DNA of 64,000 nucleotides from Roseibacterium elongatum DSM 19469 (GTDB lineage Bacteria > Pseudomonadota > Alphaproteobacteria > Rhodobacterales > Rhodobacteraceae): NCBI RefSeq assembly GCF_000590925.1, contig NZ_CP004372.1:506001-570000 (forward strand), given 5' to 3'. Below are positions 1 through 9,150 of the stretch, piece by piece. The notes under the pieces were generated by a model. The model saw only the letters and a list, made by a program, of their open reading frames with translations. It was not told the DNA's origin and searched no databases. How positions within the stretch are numbered: position 1 is the first letter of the stretch; each line of letters starts with the position of its first letter. Both the position numbers and the translations under genes were made by a program.

Positions 1-1
1 C

Positions 2-736
2 GCCGATCTTTTCACGGGCTTCGGCCAGCGTTGAGAACAGGGTCTCGTTCAAGAGCTCGTCCCGGAAGCTGCCGTTGAACGATTCGATGAAGCCGTTCTG
101 CATCGGCTTTCCCGGCGCGATGTAGTGCCAGCCGATCCGCGTTTCCTGGCACCATCTGAGCACCGCCATACTGGTTAGTTCCGTGCCGTTGTCGCTGACA
201 ATCGTTCTGGGTCGTCCGCGTCTGGCCATGATCGCTGACAGCTCTCGTGTGACCCGCAGCCCCGAAAGCGAAGTGTCCGCAACCAATGCCAGACATTCGC
301 GACTGAAGTCGTCCACGATGGCCAAAACCCGGAACCTGCGTCCATCTGTAAAGGCGTCCGAGACGAAATCCAGGCTCCAGCGCTCATTGGGCCGTTCCGG
401 AACCAGCATCGGCCTGCGTGTCCCGAGCGCCCGTTTGCGACCGCCGCGCTTCCTCACCTGCAGCTTCTCCTCGCGGTAAAGCCGCCTCAGCTTCTTCAGG
501 TTCACTTGCCAGCCTTGTCGTTCCAGCATCACATGCACCCGCCGATAGCCGAACCGACGGCGCTCGGCCGCCACAGCCTTCATCGCCTTGCGTAGATCGG
601 CATCGTCCGGGCGCACGCTTTGATAGCGTACGCTCGACCGATCCGCCCCGACAACTGAACACGCCCGCCGCTGGCTCACCTGGTGCGCTTCGCACAGATG
701 CGCCACGGCTTCCCGCCTGGCCGCGGGCGTCACCAT
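2..736 (-). CDS. IS3-family transposase OrfB (DDE integrase core), partial
   Basis: About 245 codons are visible from the ATG at 736 to the window edge; the C-terminus is outside. The rve/DDE core is present: first Asp in [11 protein letters not shown], second Asp in IVSDNGTEL, and Glu in [10 protein letters not shown] exactly 35 residues after the second Asp (D-35-E). An HTH_21-type segment ([12 protein letters not shown]) precedes it. No internal stop is seen, so the visible part looks intact. It catalyses strand transfer of the element. Confidence 0.88.
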   Translation of the reverse strand, partial: MVTPAARREAVAHLCEAHQVSQRRACSVVGADRSSVRYQSVRPDDADLRKAMKAVAAERRRFGYRRVHVMLERQGWQVNLKKLRRLYREEKLQVRKRGGRKRALGTRRPMLVPERPNERWSLDFVSDAFTDGRRFRVLAIVDDFSRECLALVADTSLSGLRVTRELSAIMARRGRPRTIVSDNGTELTSMAVLRWCQETRIGWHYIAPGKPMQNGFIESFNGSFRDELLNETLFSTLAEAREKIG

Positions 737-996
737 TTTTTTGATGCAACGTCTCGCAGCATCGCGTTGTCCAGCATCTGCTCGGCCAACAGCTTCTTCA
801 GCTTTGTGTTCTCGTCCTCAAGCGCCTTCAGCTTCCGGGCATCCGACACTTCGAGCCCACCAAACTTCGCTTTCCATTTGTAGAACGTGGCCGAGCTGAT
901 CCCATGTTCCCGGCACACATCCGCCGTCGCCAGGCCGCTCTCCTGCTGCTTCAGGATCGCGATAATCTGCTCTTCGCTGAACCGTGATCTCTTCAT
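730..996 (-). CDS. IS3-family transposase OrfA (HTH protein)
   Basis: An 88-residue protein of the usual OrfA size. Its N-terminal helix-turn-helix ([18 protein letters not shown], then [20 protein letters not shown]) is the transposase HTH fold that binds the terminal repeats. It is followed by a leucine-rich coiled coil (about residues 50-80) used for multimerisation. It ends at a TGA directly after the A7 run, so part of the ribosomes should shift by -1 into orfB and make the OrfAB transposase. Confidence 0.9.
   Translation of the reverse strand: MKRSRFSEEQIIAILKQQESGLATADVCREHGISSATFYKWKAKFGGLEVSDARKLKALEDENTKLKKLLAEQMLDNAMLRDVASKKW
736..742 (-). promoter_or_regulatory. A7 programmed -1 frameshift site
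   Basis: Seven consecutive A residues on the coding strand (TCA AAA AAA TGG TGA in the orfA frame) lie just before the orfA stop. The orfB ATG overlaps the last A in the -1 frame. A-AAA-AAA is the classic IS3-family slippage motif, so the OrfAB fusion is probably made by -1 frameshifting. Seen in sequence; use in vivo is inferred. Confidence 0.75.
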
Positions 997-1062
997 TCCG
1001 TCCGTCTCCTTCGTTGGGACGGACTCTACCTCAAAATGGATGAGGAAACGGGTCTCAGGTCA

Positions 1063-1841
1063 GTGGCATCAGAAAGCTGCCGCCCAGTACCGCTGTAACG
1101 CTGACGGATCTCTTCGAATGATCTCTCGCTGTCGCTTGGAGACTTCCCCCATTTCGGATCGAGTGTCTCCAGCGCACCCATGAAACGCCCAACATCTGCC
1201 TTCGTCACAGCTTGCAAGGGTTTATCAGATAGGAACTCAGCGAGACGCGAAAGCGTGGTCCTGTGTTGGCGGATCGTCTGCTCGTCTCCGTCCAGCGAGG
1301 CACGGGCAAGGTAGCGATCACGCGCCTCCGTGATCTTCAGACCATAGCGGCTCTCTGCTTGCAGCGGCTTGCCCCGTCGCTCACGCCGGTAGTCCTGAAG
1401 AGCATCCCACCTTGCCTGTTGGACTGGAGACATAGCCAAGGGCCGTCCCTCCTCGTCCAGACCATGCTGATCACCAGCTTCGGTAAGAAGACGATCCTGA
1501 AGAAGGTCGTATTCGGTAAACTGCTCGTCGTCCGGCGAGCGGTTGGCGTTGGCTGCTTCAACATCGACGTCGGCGCTTCTGAGGTAGCCAATGGTGTCCT
1601 GATACACTTCCCTAGGCGACACACTCGCATCGGGGCGCAAAGAACCGCGTAGCTGCGAGAAGACAGCCTCCCAATGCGCCGCCCTTTCTGTCCTTCTGGA
1701 CATCGCCTCGCTTACATCTCGGGTCCGGAGCGTCTCGACGATCTGATCGCGGCCCAACTTCTGACGAAGGTCACGCGGCACGGCTCGCTGGAAGTACCAA
1801 GTGTGACCACGTTTCTTGAGGTAGTGCAGACTGCCAGCCAT
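1063..1841 (-). pseudogene. Phage-type tyrosine integrase, 5' part, disrupted by the IS
   Basis: The N-terminal region (LHYLKKRGHTWYFQRAVP and following) is the DUF6538-type arm-binding start of site-specific tyrosine integrases. A SAM-like core-binding region follows (residues about 170-250, TIRQHRTTLSRLAEFL). The frame runs into the IS at 1062, so the catalytic domain with R..HxxR..Y is absent here and would lie beyond the IS if it survives. Start ATG at 1841 is chosen for a GAGG five bases upstream; an earlier in-frame ATG at 1892 lacks the family fit. It marks an island edge. Confidence 0.85.
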
Positions 1842-2504
1842 AGCGCCTCGATGGTACAGGTTGATGGTACAACCAGATGGCACGCAACCCATTGAAGATC
1901 AACAAGTCTGTTTGCTTTCAGCAGGTTGGAGGTCGCGCTACTTTTCCTCCTACCACCCCAGCCAAATTCGCACAGAAAGACCAGACCGTATTTACCGGTG
2001 GATTAGCCGCTGATTAGGTGGCCTCCCCTCCTGTTTGCAACACACTGCTTATCATCGCGCCCCGCAAACGGGCGCCTGCGGGCTGGAAATGAGGTCTTCG
2101 CCTTATCCGCAGAAATGGAATCTTGTCCTTTCGGCGGTGTTGGCCAGCGTCTTTCGGAAATATCGGCCCCCACCATTCATTGCCGTCTCGCTTCGTGCCG
2201 ATGTCCTCCCCGGTGCGGTGCCGTCATCGGTGCGCCCGACGCGGGGCAGCAATGCTTGAATGGTCCGACAAGGTGATGCCAGTCGTCGTCCCCGCAGGCG
2301 ACGCCAGCGAGGCCGAGGCCGCATGGACCTTTGCCGAGGAAAAAGCCGGTGATGACGGGCGCCTGGACAGTGGATTGACCAGCCAAAGCGGCTGCGTCGC
2401 GTGCGACTGGGGGCGACTCGGCCGCCTGTCCCGTCGGGGCGCGGCCGGTGGCCGCCGCGCGTATCTGCAATACCGTGAACGCTCTGCCGGACACCGCAAC
2501 TCAT
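1842..2504. other. Gene-free stretch beside the integrase (possible att region)
   Basis: About 660 bases with no ORF showing convincing protein features. It contains an imperfect hairpin, GGTTGGAGG (1924-1932) against CCTCCTACC (1946-1954), and a short direct repeat GATGGTACA near 1850-1871. Integrases normally sit beside their attachment site, so an att core may lie here, but no tRNA 3' end was recognised and no core can be named. Confidence 0.4.
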
Positions 2505-2529
2505 GGAACCCATGCGCAGGATGGCCGTT
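2505..2529 (+). promoter_or_regulatory. EcfG-type (general stress) promoter for the DUF1206 gene
   Basis: GGAAC at 2505-2509 and CGTT at 2526-2529 are separated by 16 bases. This matches the EcfG/ECF15 consensus (GGAAC-N16/17-CGTT) of the alphaproteobacterial general stress response. It lies 33 bases before the start codon of the DUF1206 gene, leaving room for a short leader with an SD (GGAGAG). Motif and spacing are seen; use by EcfG is inferred. Confidence 0.65.
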
Positions 2530-2561
2530 CTTTCCACACACCTGTTGCTTGGAGAGACAAA

Positions 2562-3449
2562 ATGGCGATTTCGGATGCATTGGCCCTCGACAGCAATTCC
2601 ATCCGGGCAAAACGTCTCGAAGACGTCAACCCGAATGACTTCAAATGGGCCATCCCGTTCATGCGTGCCGGCTATGCCGGACGTGCACTGGTCTATGTCG
2701 TCGTCGCGGGCTTTTCGCTTTGGTCCATCGCCCAGGGCGGCCAGGCGGAGGGGACAAAAAGCGTCATGGAGTCGCTTACCGGAAGCGGCTGGCCAATTCT
2801 GGTGCTGATCGCCGTTGGCATGGCCGCCTATGCGATCTGGCGTCTCATCGACAGTCTGGCCGACCTCGAAGCCTACGGTACGGACGGCAAGGGGCTGATC
2901 GCGCGCGCGGGCATGCTGGTGACCGGCGTCATTCACCTCGGCATCGGGCTTCTTGCGTTGGGGACGCTTATCGGATCATCGTCGGGCGGAGGGACCGGCG
3001 GCATCGTTGCGACGGTGATGCAACTCGAAGGTGGGCGCTGGATCATCGGGGCTGCAGGCGCTTTGACGCTTTGTGCGTCAGCCTACTATTTTGACAAAGG
3101 CATCAAGGGCAAATACCGCGCGCACCTTGTGGCCAACAGGTTCACCACCCGTTGGAACACGATCCTCAAGGCAGGAGTGATCGCGCAAGGCGTGGTTGTC
3201 GGCATCATCGGCATCCTGATCCTGTATGCGGCGCTTCAGGCCGATGCGAGCCAATCCGTTGGTTTGGACGCCGCATTCGAATGGTTGCGCAGCCAGGCAT
3301 TCGGTCGGATCCTGGTGATCGTTCTTTGCGTCGGCCTCGTCGCCTTCGCCATCTTTTGCGCCGTCAACGCGGTCTATCGCATTGTCCCGAAAGCCTATGA
3401 CGGCTCGGGCGAGACGCTGGCCGCACATCTCAAGCGCGCGACGTCGTAA
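2562..3449 (+). CDS. DUF1206 family membrane protein
   Basis: A 295-residue inner-membrane protein with about six TM helices in three pairs, the DUF1206 layout. The first pair starts at FMRAGYAGRALVYVVVAG, and each repeat opens with an R-A/G-rich amphipathic stretch. Function is unknown. The start at 2562 is chosen because GGAGAG lies eight bases upstream and the longer frame back to 2448 is not conserved-looking. An EcfG-type promoter sits directly upstream, so it is probably a stress-regulon member. A hairpin follows the stop. Confidence 0.85.
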   Translation: MAISDALALDSNSIRAKRLEDVNPNDFKWAIPFMRAGYAGRALVYVVVAGFSLWSIAQGGQAEGTKSVMESLTGSGWPILVLIAVGMAAYAIWRLIDSLADLEAYGTDGKGLIARAGMLVTGVIHLGIGLLALGTLIGSSSGGGTGGIVATVMQLEGGRWIIGAAGALTLCASAYYFDKGIKGKYRAHLVANRFTTRWNTILKAGVIAQGVVVGIIGILILYAALQADASQSVGLDAAFEWLRSQAFGRILVIVLCVGLVAFAIFCAVNAVYRIVPKAYDGSGETLAAHLKRATS

Positions 3450-3459
3450 CCGCCCGACG

Positions 3460-3484
3460 CCCGCGTTTCCCCCGAAAACGCGGG
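3460..3484 (+). terminator. Hairpin after the DUF1206 gene
   Basis: CCCGCGTTT (3460-3468) pairs perfectly with AAACGCGGG (3476-3484) around a 7-base loop, starting 10 bases after the stop codon. There is no T-run, so it is a terminator-like hairpin rather than a canonical intrinsic terminator. The rest of 3485-3729 holds no gene that can be supported. Confidence 0.5.
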
Positions 3485-3729
3485 GACTCCCCGGAACCTT
3501 CGGTATCGCCCTTGTCTCTCAGGTTGGAGGGATCAATCCGGGGCGTCCTCTCGACCGATGAAACCGCCGTCAGCCTCATGCGCGAAGTCGCCGCCTATTG
3601 CCAGGAAATCGCCTCGCGTGGCTCGACAGCAGCACCTGGACAATGGGCCCGAACTCGCACCTATACGACCAGACCCTGCCCGTTTTATGGCAGTAAGCAT
3701 TGGTCCTGATGCGCGCCGCGTGACGGGCG

Positions 3730-4089
3730 TCAATACGCCTGGCGCAAGAAGGCGGTCACCGCGTCCATCCGCACCGGCTTCGACAGGCATTGCGCGCGCG
3801 GGAAGCGCCGCGTGACGGGATGGGACGCGGCGCTGTAGCCCGTCAAAAACACGAACGGGCGGCCCAACTGCTCCAGCCGCTCGGCGACCTTTTCGCTGGT
3901 CTCGTCACGCCCAAGGTTCAGGTCCAGAACCGCAAGATCCGGTTCGTCCGCCTCGAGCGCAGCCAAGGCCTTGGCGGACGATTTGTAAGGCCCCGACACC
4001 ACGAACCCTGCATCCTCGATCGACATCGCAAGGTCCATGCCGACGAGAATCTCGTCTTCGACGATCAAAACCTTGCGCCGCAAAGACAT
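3730..4089 (-). CDS. Single-domain response regulator (FATGUY-like receiver)
   Basis: A 119-residue stand-alone receiver: acidic VEDE at residues 10-13, phosphoacceptor Asp56 in LAVLDLNLG, Thr83 in PFVFLTGYS, Lys104 in CLSKPV. The PFxF(A/L)TGY signature resembles the FATGUY class of single-domain regulators that work with HWE/HisKA_2 kinases in the alphaproteobacterial general stress response. It starts four bases after the hybrid kinase stop, so the two are translationally coupled and it is the likely phosphate acceptor. It has no output domain. Confidence 0.88.
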   Translation of the reverse strand: MSLRRKVLIVEDEILVGMDLAMSIEDAGFVVSGPYKSSAKALAALEADEPDLAVLDLNLGRDETSEKVAERLEQLGRPFVFLTGYSAASHPVTRRFPRAQCLSKPVRMDAVTAFLRQAY

Positions 4090-4093
4090 CAGA

Positions 4094-7000
4094 CTACTGC
4101 TCCCGCTCGTGATCGAAGGCTATCCTGCATCGCAACCCATCGGGAGCATACTGCATATCCACCGTCGACTCCAAATCGTTTGTCAGAACGCGTTCAAGGA
4201 GGAACGACCCGAACCCCTTGGTTTCAGGCTTGTTTACCGGCGGTCCGCCCCGTTCACGCCACTCGAGCGATGTCAGACGTCCGTTTTCCGCCTCGGTGGT
4301 CACGAAAACAGTTCCCGATGCCGCCGAAAGCGCCCCGTATTTCGCGGCGTTGGTGGTCATTTCGTGGATCGCGAGGCCGACAGACAGCGCCATATCGGGC
4401 GGCAAAAGAACATCGGGGCCGTCAATCCGCAGTCGTTCGGATACTGCGTCGGCATAGGGCGCGACTTCTTCCGAGATGATTTCGTGCAGCGATTTGCCCG
4501 ACCAATCGCTGCGGGTCAGCGCATCATGCGTCCGCGAAATTGCGGCCAGCCGGTCCTGCAGGCTTTCGATCAGCACCTCCTTGGTGGCCGCGGTGCGGGC
4601 GCTGAACCGCATGATGGACTGCACCGTCGCCAGCGAGTTCTTCACTCGGTGCTGCAACTCGCCCAAAAGCGTGTCCTTGCGTTCCTCCGCGGCGCGCCAG
4701 TCGGTCACATCGATCCCCGAAGGGATCACCTCGACGACGCGGCCGGTCTCGTCGCGCGACGGCATCAAGTTGAAGTCGATGGTGATCAGCACACCCTCGG
4801 CCATGCGCACCTGGCATTCCTCGCGGATCGTTTCGCCGGACAGGGCAGCGTCGAACCAGCCGCGCAACCGCGCCTGCAAGTCGGCGTCATGGCCCCACCA
4901 GTAGCAATCCCAGAACGGCTTGCCGATGACATCGTCCCGGTGCAACCCGGCCCGTGTCAGGGCCAGTTCGTTGACCTCCAAAAGGGTGCCCTCGGTATCG
5001 AGCAGCCCGACAAAGGACCGCAGGCTGTCCTGGATCGTCCGCAACCGCCGCTCGCCCGTCCGAACGCTCTCGCGCGCCTCGACCAGCTCGGTGATGTCGT
5101 AGTTGAACGACATGACCCCGCCGACCGAGCCGTCGCCCTGATACCACGGTTCGATGATCTGCTTGTAGTAGGTCGTCCTGCCCCCGGGGCCGTCGACCTG
5201 TGCGGCCAGTTCATCGGTGACCTGCGCCTTGGCGGTTTCGTAGACCTGCTCGTATCGTTCCATGATGCCCTGCCCGGCCAGTTTCGGCATCGCCTCGCGC
5301 AGGGGGCGGCCGATCAGGGTATCGCCGGCCTTGCCGGTTGCGCGGTCGTGTTCGGGGTTCACGTAGGAATATCGGAACTCCGGCCCTTCGAAGATCGAGA
5401 TGATCGCCGGCGCATGGTCGAACAGCCGTGCCATGCGCGCCTCGCTTTCGGTCAGACGTATGGCGATGTCCTCGACCTGCTTTCGCGCTTCGACGTGTTC
5501 GGTGATGTCATAGGCAAAGCTCATCACGCCAAGGACGCGCTGCTCGTCGTCGAAATAGGGTACGGCCGAGTGGAAAAATTGCACCGTTTCGCCCGTCGGA
5601 TTGCCGTCTTCGTCCAAGCGCTCGCTGTGTACCTCGTCGCGCGTGACCGGCTTGCCTGTTTCGAAGACCTCGTCGAGGGCGCGCAGGATGTACTTGGACG
5701 TTTCGGTACCGAACACCTCTGCGAACGGTTTGCCGATGGGCTTCAATTGCCCGATCATCGCATCATTGGCCGGGTTGGAATAGACATAGACGTGATCGGG
5801 CCCCTCATGCATCGAAATCAGGACCGGCACGTTGTCGAATAGCCGTTTGAGGCGCGCCTCGCTTTCGATGACCGCGGCGGCAGCGCGCGCGGCCTTCAGT
5901 TCCAGTGCGCGTTGCTCGGTGACTTCAATCACGCAGGACCCGACGGCAAAGATATATCCGTCGTCGAACACCGGGTAGAAATCGACCAGCCAGGTCCGCT
6001 CCACCCCCGGCTGACTGGGCGTTTGCCCGGTTACCTCGAGGCCGCGCACCGGTGTGCCGGTTTCAAGGACTTGATGCTGGAGGTCGCGAACGCGCTGATC
6101 GATATCGGGGATCAGGTCTTCCTGCCGCTTGCCGATATGGTCGGCGGGCGGAAAGCCGTTGATCTCGGCCAGAGACGGATTGATCCGCAAGTACCGCAGA
6201 TCGCGATCAACCAACGACAGGCCGACCGGAATGCTGTCATAGAGCGTCTCCAACTCGGCAAACTGCTCGCGCAGGATCCGTGCGTTTTCTTCCAGCTGGC
6301 GTTCGCCGCGGCGCCGGGCGGTCACGTCGATGAAGGTGATCACCGTTCCATCGATACGGTCGTCGATGGTGCGATAGGGACGCACGCTGACCGCGAAGAT
6401 CTGGCCGGTGACCGCCACCTCCGCCTCACGCTCGACGGGTTGCAGCGTCTGCATCACCTGCTCGGAATCCTCGGCCAGTTCGGGGTACGAAATCCGCGTT
6501 GCCAGATCCGCGATCGGGCGCCCGATATCACGTTCGCGGATACCGTACAGTTCGGTAAGCTTGGGCGTGAACAAACGCACCCTTCGCTGCGGATCGAGGA
6601 ACAGGGTCGCGATATCGGTGCTTTCAAGAAGGTTGCGCATGTCGCTGTTGGCGCGCGACAGCTGCCGGTTGTTCTCGGTCAACTCGGCATTGATCGTCTC
6701 GAGCTCCTCGTTGATCGACTGCAATTCCTCACGGCTGGTCTCGAGCTCCTCGTTCGAGCTTTGCAGCTCCTCGTTCATCGAAAGGAGTTCCTCGTTGGCA
6801 CTGCGCAGCTGCTGCTCGGTGCCCGAGTATTCCCGTTCCATCATGGCAAGTTGACGGTTCGCGAGGTCCAGCTTGCGCTCGACATATTCCGCATCGGCGG
6901 CCCGGTCCTCGGTCGGCACGATATCCGCGCTGTCGCGGAGGCGAACCTCTTGCAGAACGACAAGCGTCGCACCGCCTGCGTCGGGCATCGGCGTGGCGAC

Positions 7001-8815
7001 CACGTCGAACAACAAGCGTTCTCCATCGATCTCGATCACGACGTTATGCACTTCGGCCGCTTGCCCGGTATCGCGCGCCTCCGCCAGGGCCGCCTGCACG
7101 GGCAGCCGTAGGGCCCGGTCGAGGAAACTGTCGACACCCATATCGGGCCTGCCGCGCGTAGGCCGAACGTAGCGCGTCATCCCCTCCGACAGGTAAAGCA
7201 TCGTACCTTGCGCATCGATCACGGCGAACGGCGCGGCGGCATGGGTCAGAAAGGCCTGCTCGGCCTGGGTTTCGAGGTTCGACGCATCGTTCAAGCCGGG
7301 CGCGGCAACGCCCCACGCCTCTGCGGGCGTGGCCCGTTCGAGCGCCGGTTTCGGCGGGCGCGCCGCCCCGTTGCTCAGAACCGAGTAGCCTGGCCGCGCG
7401 CGATCGTTGCGCTGGAACAGCCGCGCGTTTCGATCCACCGTATCGAACAGCCCGTCGTTGCGGCCAAGCGATTCCGATGGCCCCAGCAGCAGGTAGCCCC
7501 CGGGCCGAAGCCCATAGTGAAACCGCGGCAGGATCCCGTGCTGCGCGTCGCCCGTCAGATAGATCATCACGTTGCGGCACGAGATCATGTCGAGCCGGGA
7601 AAACGGCGGATCGCTCAGGATGTCATGCGGGGCGAAGATGCACATCTCGCGCAGCGCCGGCAGGATCGTGAAGCTGCCGCTGTCCTCGTGGAAGAAGCGT
7701 TTTCGCCGCTCGTCGGACAGGTGAGAAACCGCCGCGGCGCTGTATATGCCCGACCGCGCATGGCGCAGCGCGGTCATGTCGATATCGGTGCCAAAGACCT
7801 GGCACGCGCGGTGCAAACCCGTGCGCTCCATCTCTTCGACCAGCAGCATGGCCAGCGAGTAGGCCTCTTCGCCGGTGGCGCAACCCGGCACCCAGACGCG
7901 GATCGTGTCGCCCTTCTCGTCGGCGGCCACAAGGCGCGCGACGACCTCTCTTTCGACGGCGGCGTAGACCTCGGGATCGCGGAAGAACTCTGTGACGCCG
8001 ATCAGGAAATCGTTGCGCAGCGTATCGGCTTCGCCGGCATCGTTGCGCAGCAGGTCGATATAGGCGTCGACGCCGGACATGCGCAAAAGGCTCATCCGGC
8101 GCAGGACGCGGCGGACCAGTGTCGGTGTCTTGTAGTTCTCGAACCCGTGCGCAGCCTCGGGATCGAGCGCGGCCAGAACATCGGACAGACGCTGGTCGAT
8201 CCTGTCCTGCATCGACTCGCCCGACGACGCGCCGATCAGGCCGCGCCTGTGATCGAGGATATCGAGAATTCGGGCGGGCATCGCGTCGGGCGGCAGGATC
8301 AGGTCCACCAGTCCTGTCGCCGCCGCGCTGTCCGGCATGCCGGGAAAGCGCGCGCTTTGGCTCTCCTGAACAATCGCGACGCCGCCCGCCATCTTGATTG
8401 CCCGCACCCCCAGCGTGCCGTCCGACCCGGTCCCCGACAGAACCACCGCAAAGGCATCGCGTCCGCATTCATGGGCGAGCGACGTGAAAAACCGATTGAT
8501 CGGCGTGCGGACCCCGGTTTCGCGGCCATGATCCTCAAGCCGGAACCTTCCGCCTTCGATCGTCAGGAACGGACCCGGCGGAATGACATAGATATGGTCG
8601 GGTTCAACCGGCTCGCCGTCTTCGATGCGGGTGACGGGAATGGCGGTATGTTCGCCCAGCAGCTTGTCCATGATCGACGGATGCTCGGGCGCGAGGTGCT
8701 GGACGATGACATAAGCCAGGCCGCTGTCCGTCGGAATCGCCCGGACAAGTAACTGCAACGCCTCGAGCCCGCCGGCCGATGCGCCGATCCCGACGATGGG
8801 GAAAGTATCATCCAT
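4094..8815 (-). CDS. CheB-CheR-PAS-HWE hybrid histidine kinase
   Basis: A 1573-residue multidomain sensor. Order: CheB methylesterase-like (1-190; GIGASAGG with Ser, QHL His, GSDGTLG Asp), CheR methyltransferase (about 210-490; VPGCATGEEAYS SAM motif, SCRNVMIYL), PAS-like, a long Glu/Asn-rich coiled coil (about 670-745, repeats of NEELQS/NEELET), at least four PAS modules, then an HWE kinase (His1389 in LQHRVKN, Asn1489 in EMTTNAAKYG, Trp1519 in SLEWRERGG). No TM segments, so cytosolic. This architecture links chemotaxis-like modification domains to a stress or light type kinase. It is followed at once by its probable receiver partner. Confidence 0.9.
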   Translation of the reverse strand: MDDTFPIVGIGASAGGLEALQLLVRAIPTDSGLAYVIVQHLAPEHPSIMDKLLGEHTAIPVTRIEDGEPVEPDHIYVIPPGPFLTIEGGRFRLEDHGRETGVRTPINRFFTSLAHECGRDAFAVVLSGTGSDGTLGVRAIKMAGGVAIVQESQSARFPGMPDSAAATGLVDLILPPDAMPARILDILDHRRGLIGASSGESMQDRIDQRLSDVLAALDPEAAHGFENYKTPTLVRRVLRRMSLLRMSGVDAYIDLLRNDAGEADTLRNDFLIGVTEFFRDPEVYAAVEREVVARLVAADEKGDTIRVWVPGCATGEEAYSLAMLLVEEMERTGLHRACQVFGTDIDMTALRHARSGIYSAAAVSHLSDERRKRFFHEDSGSFTILPALREMCIFAPHDILSDPPFSRLDMISCRNVMIYLTGDAQHGILPRFHYGLRPGGYLLLGPSESLGRNDGLFDTVDRNARLFQRNDRARPGYSVLSNGAARPPKPALERATPAEAWGVAAPGLNDASNLETQAEQAFLTHAAAPFAVIDAQGTMLYLSEGMTRYVRPTRGRPDMGVDSFLDRALRLPVQAALAEARDTGQAAEVHNVVIEIDGERLLFDVVATPMPDAGGATLVVLQEVRLRDSADIVPTEDRAADAEYVERKLDLANRQLAMMEREYSGTEQQLRSANEELLSMNEELQSSNEELETSREELQSINEELETINAELTENNRQLSRANSDMRNLLESTDIATLFLDPQRRVRLFTPKLTELYGIRERDIGRPIADLATRISYPELAEDSEQVMQTLQPVEREAEVAVTGQIFAVSVRPYRTIDDRIDGTVITFIDVTARRRGERQLEENARILREQFAELETLYDSIPVGLSLVDRDLRYLRINPSLAEINGFPPADHIGKRQEDLIPDIDQRVRDLQHQVLETGTPVRGLEVTGQTPSQPGVERTWLVDFYPVFDDGYIFAVGSCVIEVTEQRALELKAARAAAAVIESEARLKRLFDNVPVLISMHEGPDHVYVYSNPANDAMIGQLKPIGKPFAEVFGTETSKYILRALDEVFETGKPVTRDEVHSERLDEDGNPTGETVQFFHSAVPYFDDEQRVLGVMSFAYDITEHVEARKQVEDIAIRLTESEARMARLFDHAPAIISIFEGPEFRYSYVNPEHDRATGKAGDTLIGRPLREAMPKLAGQGIMERYEQVYETAKAQVTDELAAQVDGPGGRTTYYKQIIEPWYQGDGSVGGVMSFNYDITELVEARESVRTGERRLRTIQDSLRSFVGLLDTEGTLLEVNELALTRAGLHRDDVIGKPFWDCYWWGHDADLQARLRGWFDAALSGETIREECQVRMAEGVLITIDFNLMPSRDETGRVVEVIPSGIDVTDWRAAEERKDTLLGELQHRVKNSLATVQSIMRFSARTAATKEVLIESLQDRLAAISRTHDALTRSDWSGKSLHEIISEEVAPYADAVSERLRIDGPDVLLPPDMALSVGLAIHEMTTNAAKYGALSAASGTVFVTTEAENGRLTSLEWRERGGPPVNKPETKGFGSFLLERVLTNDLESTVDMQYAPDGLRCRIAFDHEREQ

Positions 8816-9150
8816 CGAAAAAGCGTATCAGGACAACACGTCGCGACAAGGCTTGATTTCGCCTTCCCTGGGCTGGCTTCGCCCCCTGCGCAGGGTGTTG
8901 AGCCGCTGCAATCGAACACCGCGTCCTGCGCCCTCGGGGGACGCGCAAGGCGCGGCGGCCAAGGGCCTCGGATCGACCGAAGGCTCGGAGATTTGCCCCG
9001 CCCGAACTCGCGCCCGGTCGCTGTATCGGTCTTCCGAAGGCCCTGCCCTCGGGCATCATTCACCCCGCCATGCTGGCGCCTACCACCGATATGGCCGCGC
9101 TGGGGCTTGCGCCCCCTCGTCCCCGTAGGCGTGACAAGCGCGTACTTTTT
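8816..9150. other. Upstream region of the hybrid kinase, no gene seen
   Basis: A 335-base stretch between two leftward genes. No coding frame with protein character and no EcfG motif was found. A short hairpin with a tetraloop (GGGGC 9102-9106, GCCCC 9111-9115) lies just after the App1-type gene and could help end its transcript. The kinase promoter presumably lies here but cannot be named. Confidence 0.4.

Larger units (their letters stand above)
1..1062 (-). mobile_element. IS3-family insertion sequence, cut by the left window edge
   Basis: Two overlapping leftward ORFs (orfA, then orfB in the -1 frame) with an A7 slippery run make this an IS3-family element. The right end is placed at 1062, where the strand read leftward begins TGACCTGAGACCC and the integrase reading frame is broken. 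The left end and any target-site duplication lie outside the window. About 1.06 kb is visible; IS3 elements are usually 1.2-1.5 kb, so roughly 0.2 kb is missing. Family assignment is firm; the exact end is inferred from the typical TGA terminus. Confidence 0.85.

Noticed and set aside
1924..1954. Hairpin beside the integrase as a tRNA or tmRNA 3' end
   Set aside because: No T-arm or CCA-like end could be built; it is only an imperfect stem-loop.
2103..2936. Minus-strand frame across the gene-free region and the DUF1206 start
   Set aside because: Half of it is antisense to DUF1206 codons and the rest is low complexity; no domain.
3491..3520. GGAAC near 3491 as another EcfG -35 box
   Set aside because: No CGTT occurs 16 or 17 bases downstream.
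3512..3709. 65-codon frame on the plus strand between the DUF1206 gene and the receiver gene
   Set aside because: The stretch STDETAVSLMREVAAYCQEI looks helical with coding-like third positions, but the TTG start and the C-terminal half are unconvincing and no family fits. It may be a gene remnant.
4037..5842. Long open frame (601 codons) on the plus strand antisense to the hybrid kinase
   Set aside because: High-GC antisense shadow; composition is His/Gln/Arg-rich without domains, and the minus strand encodes clear PAS and HWE motifs.
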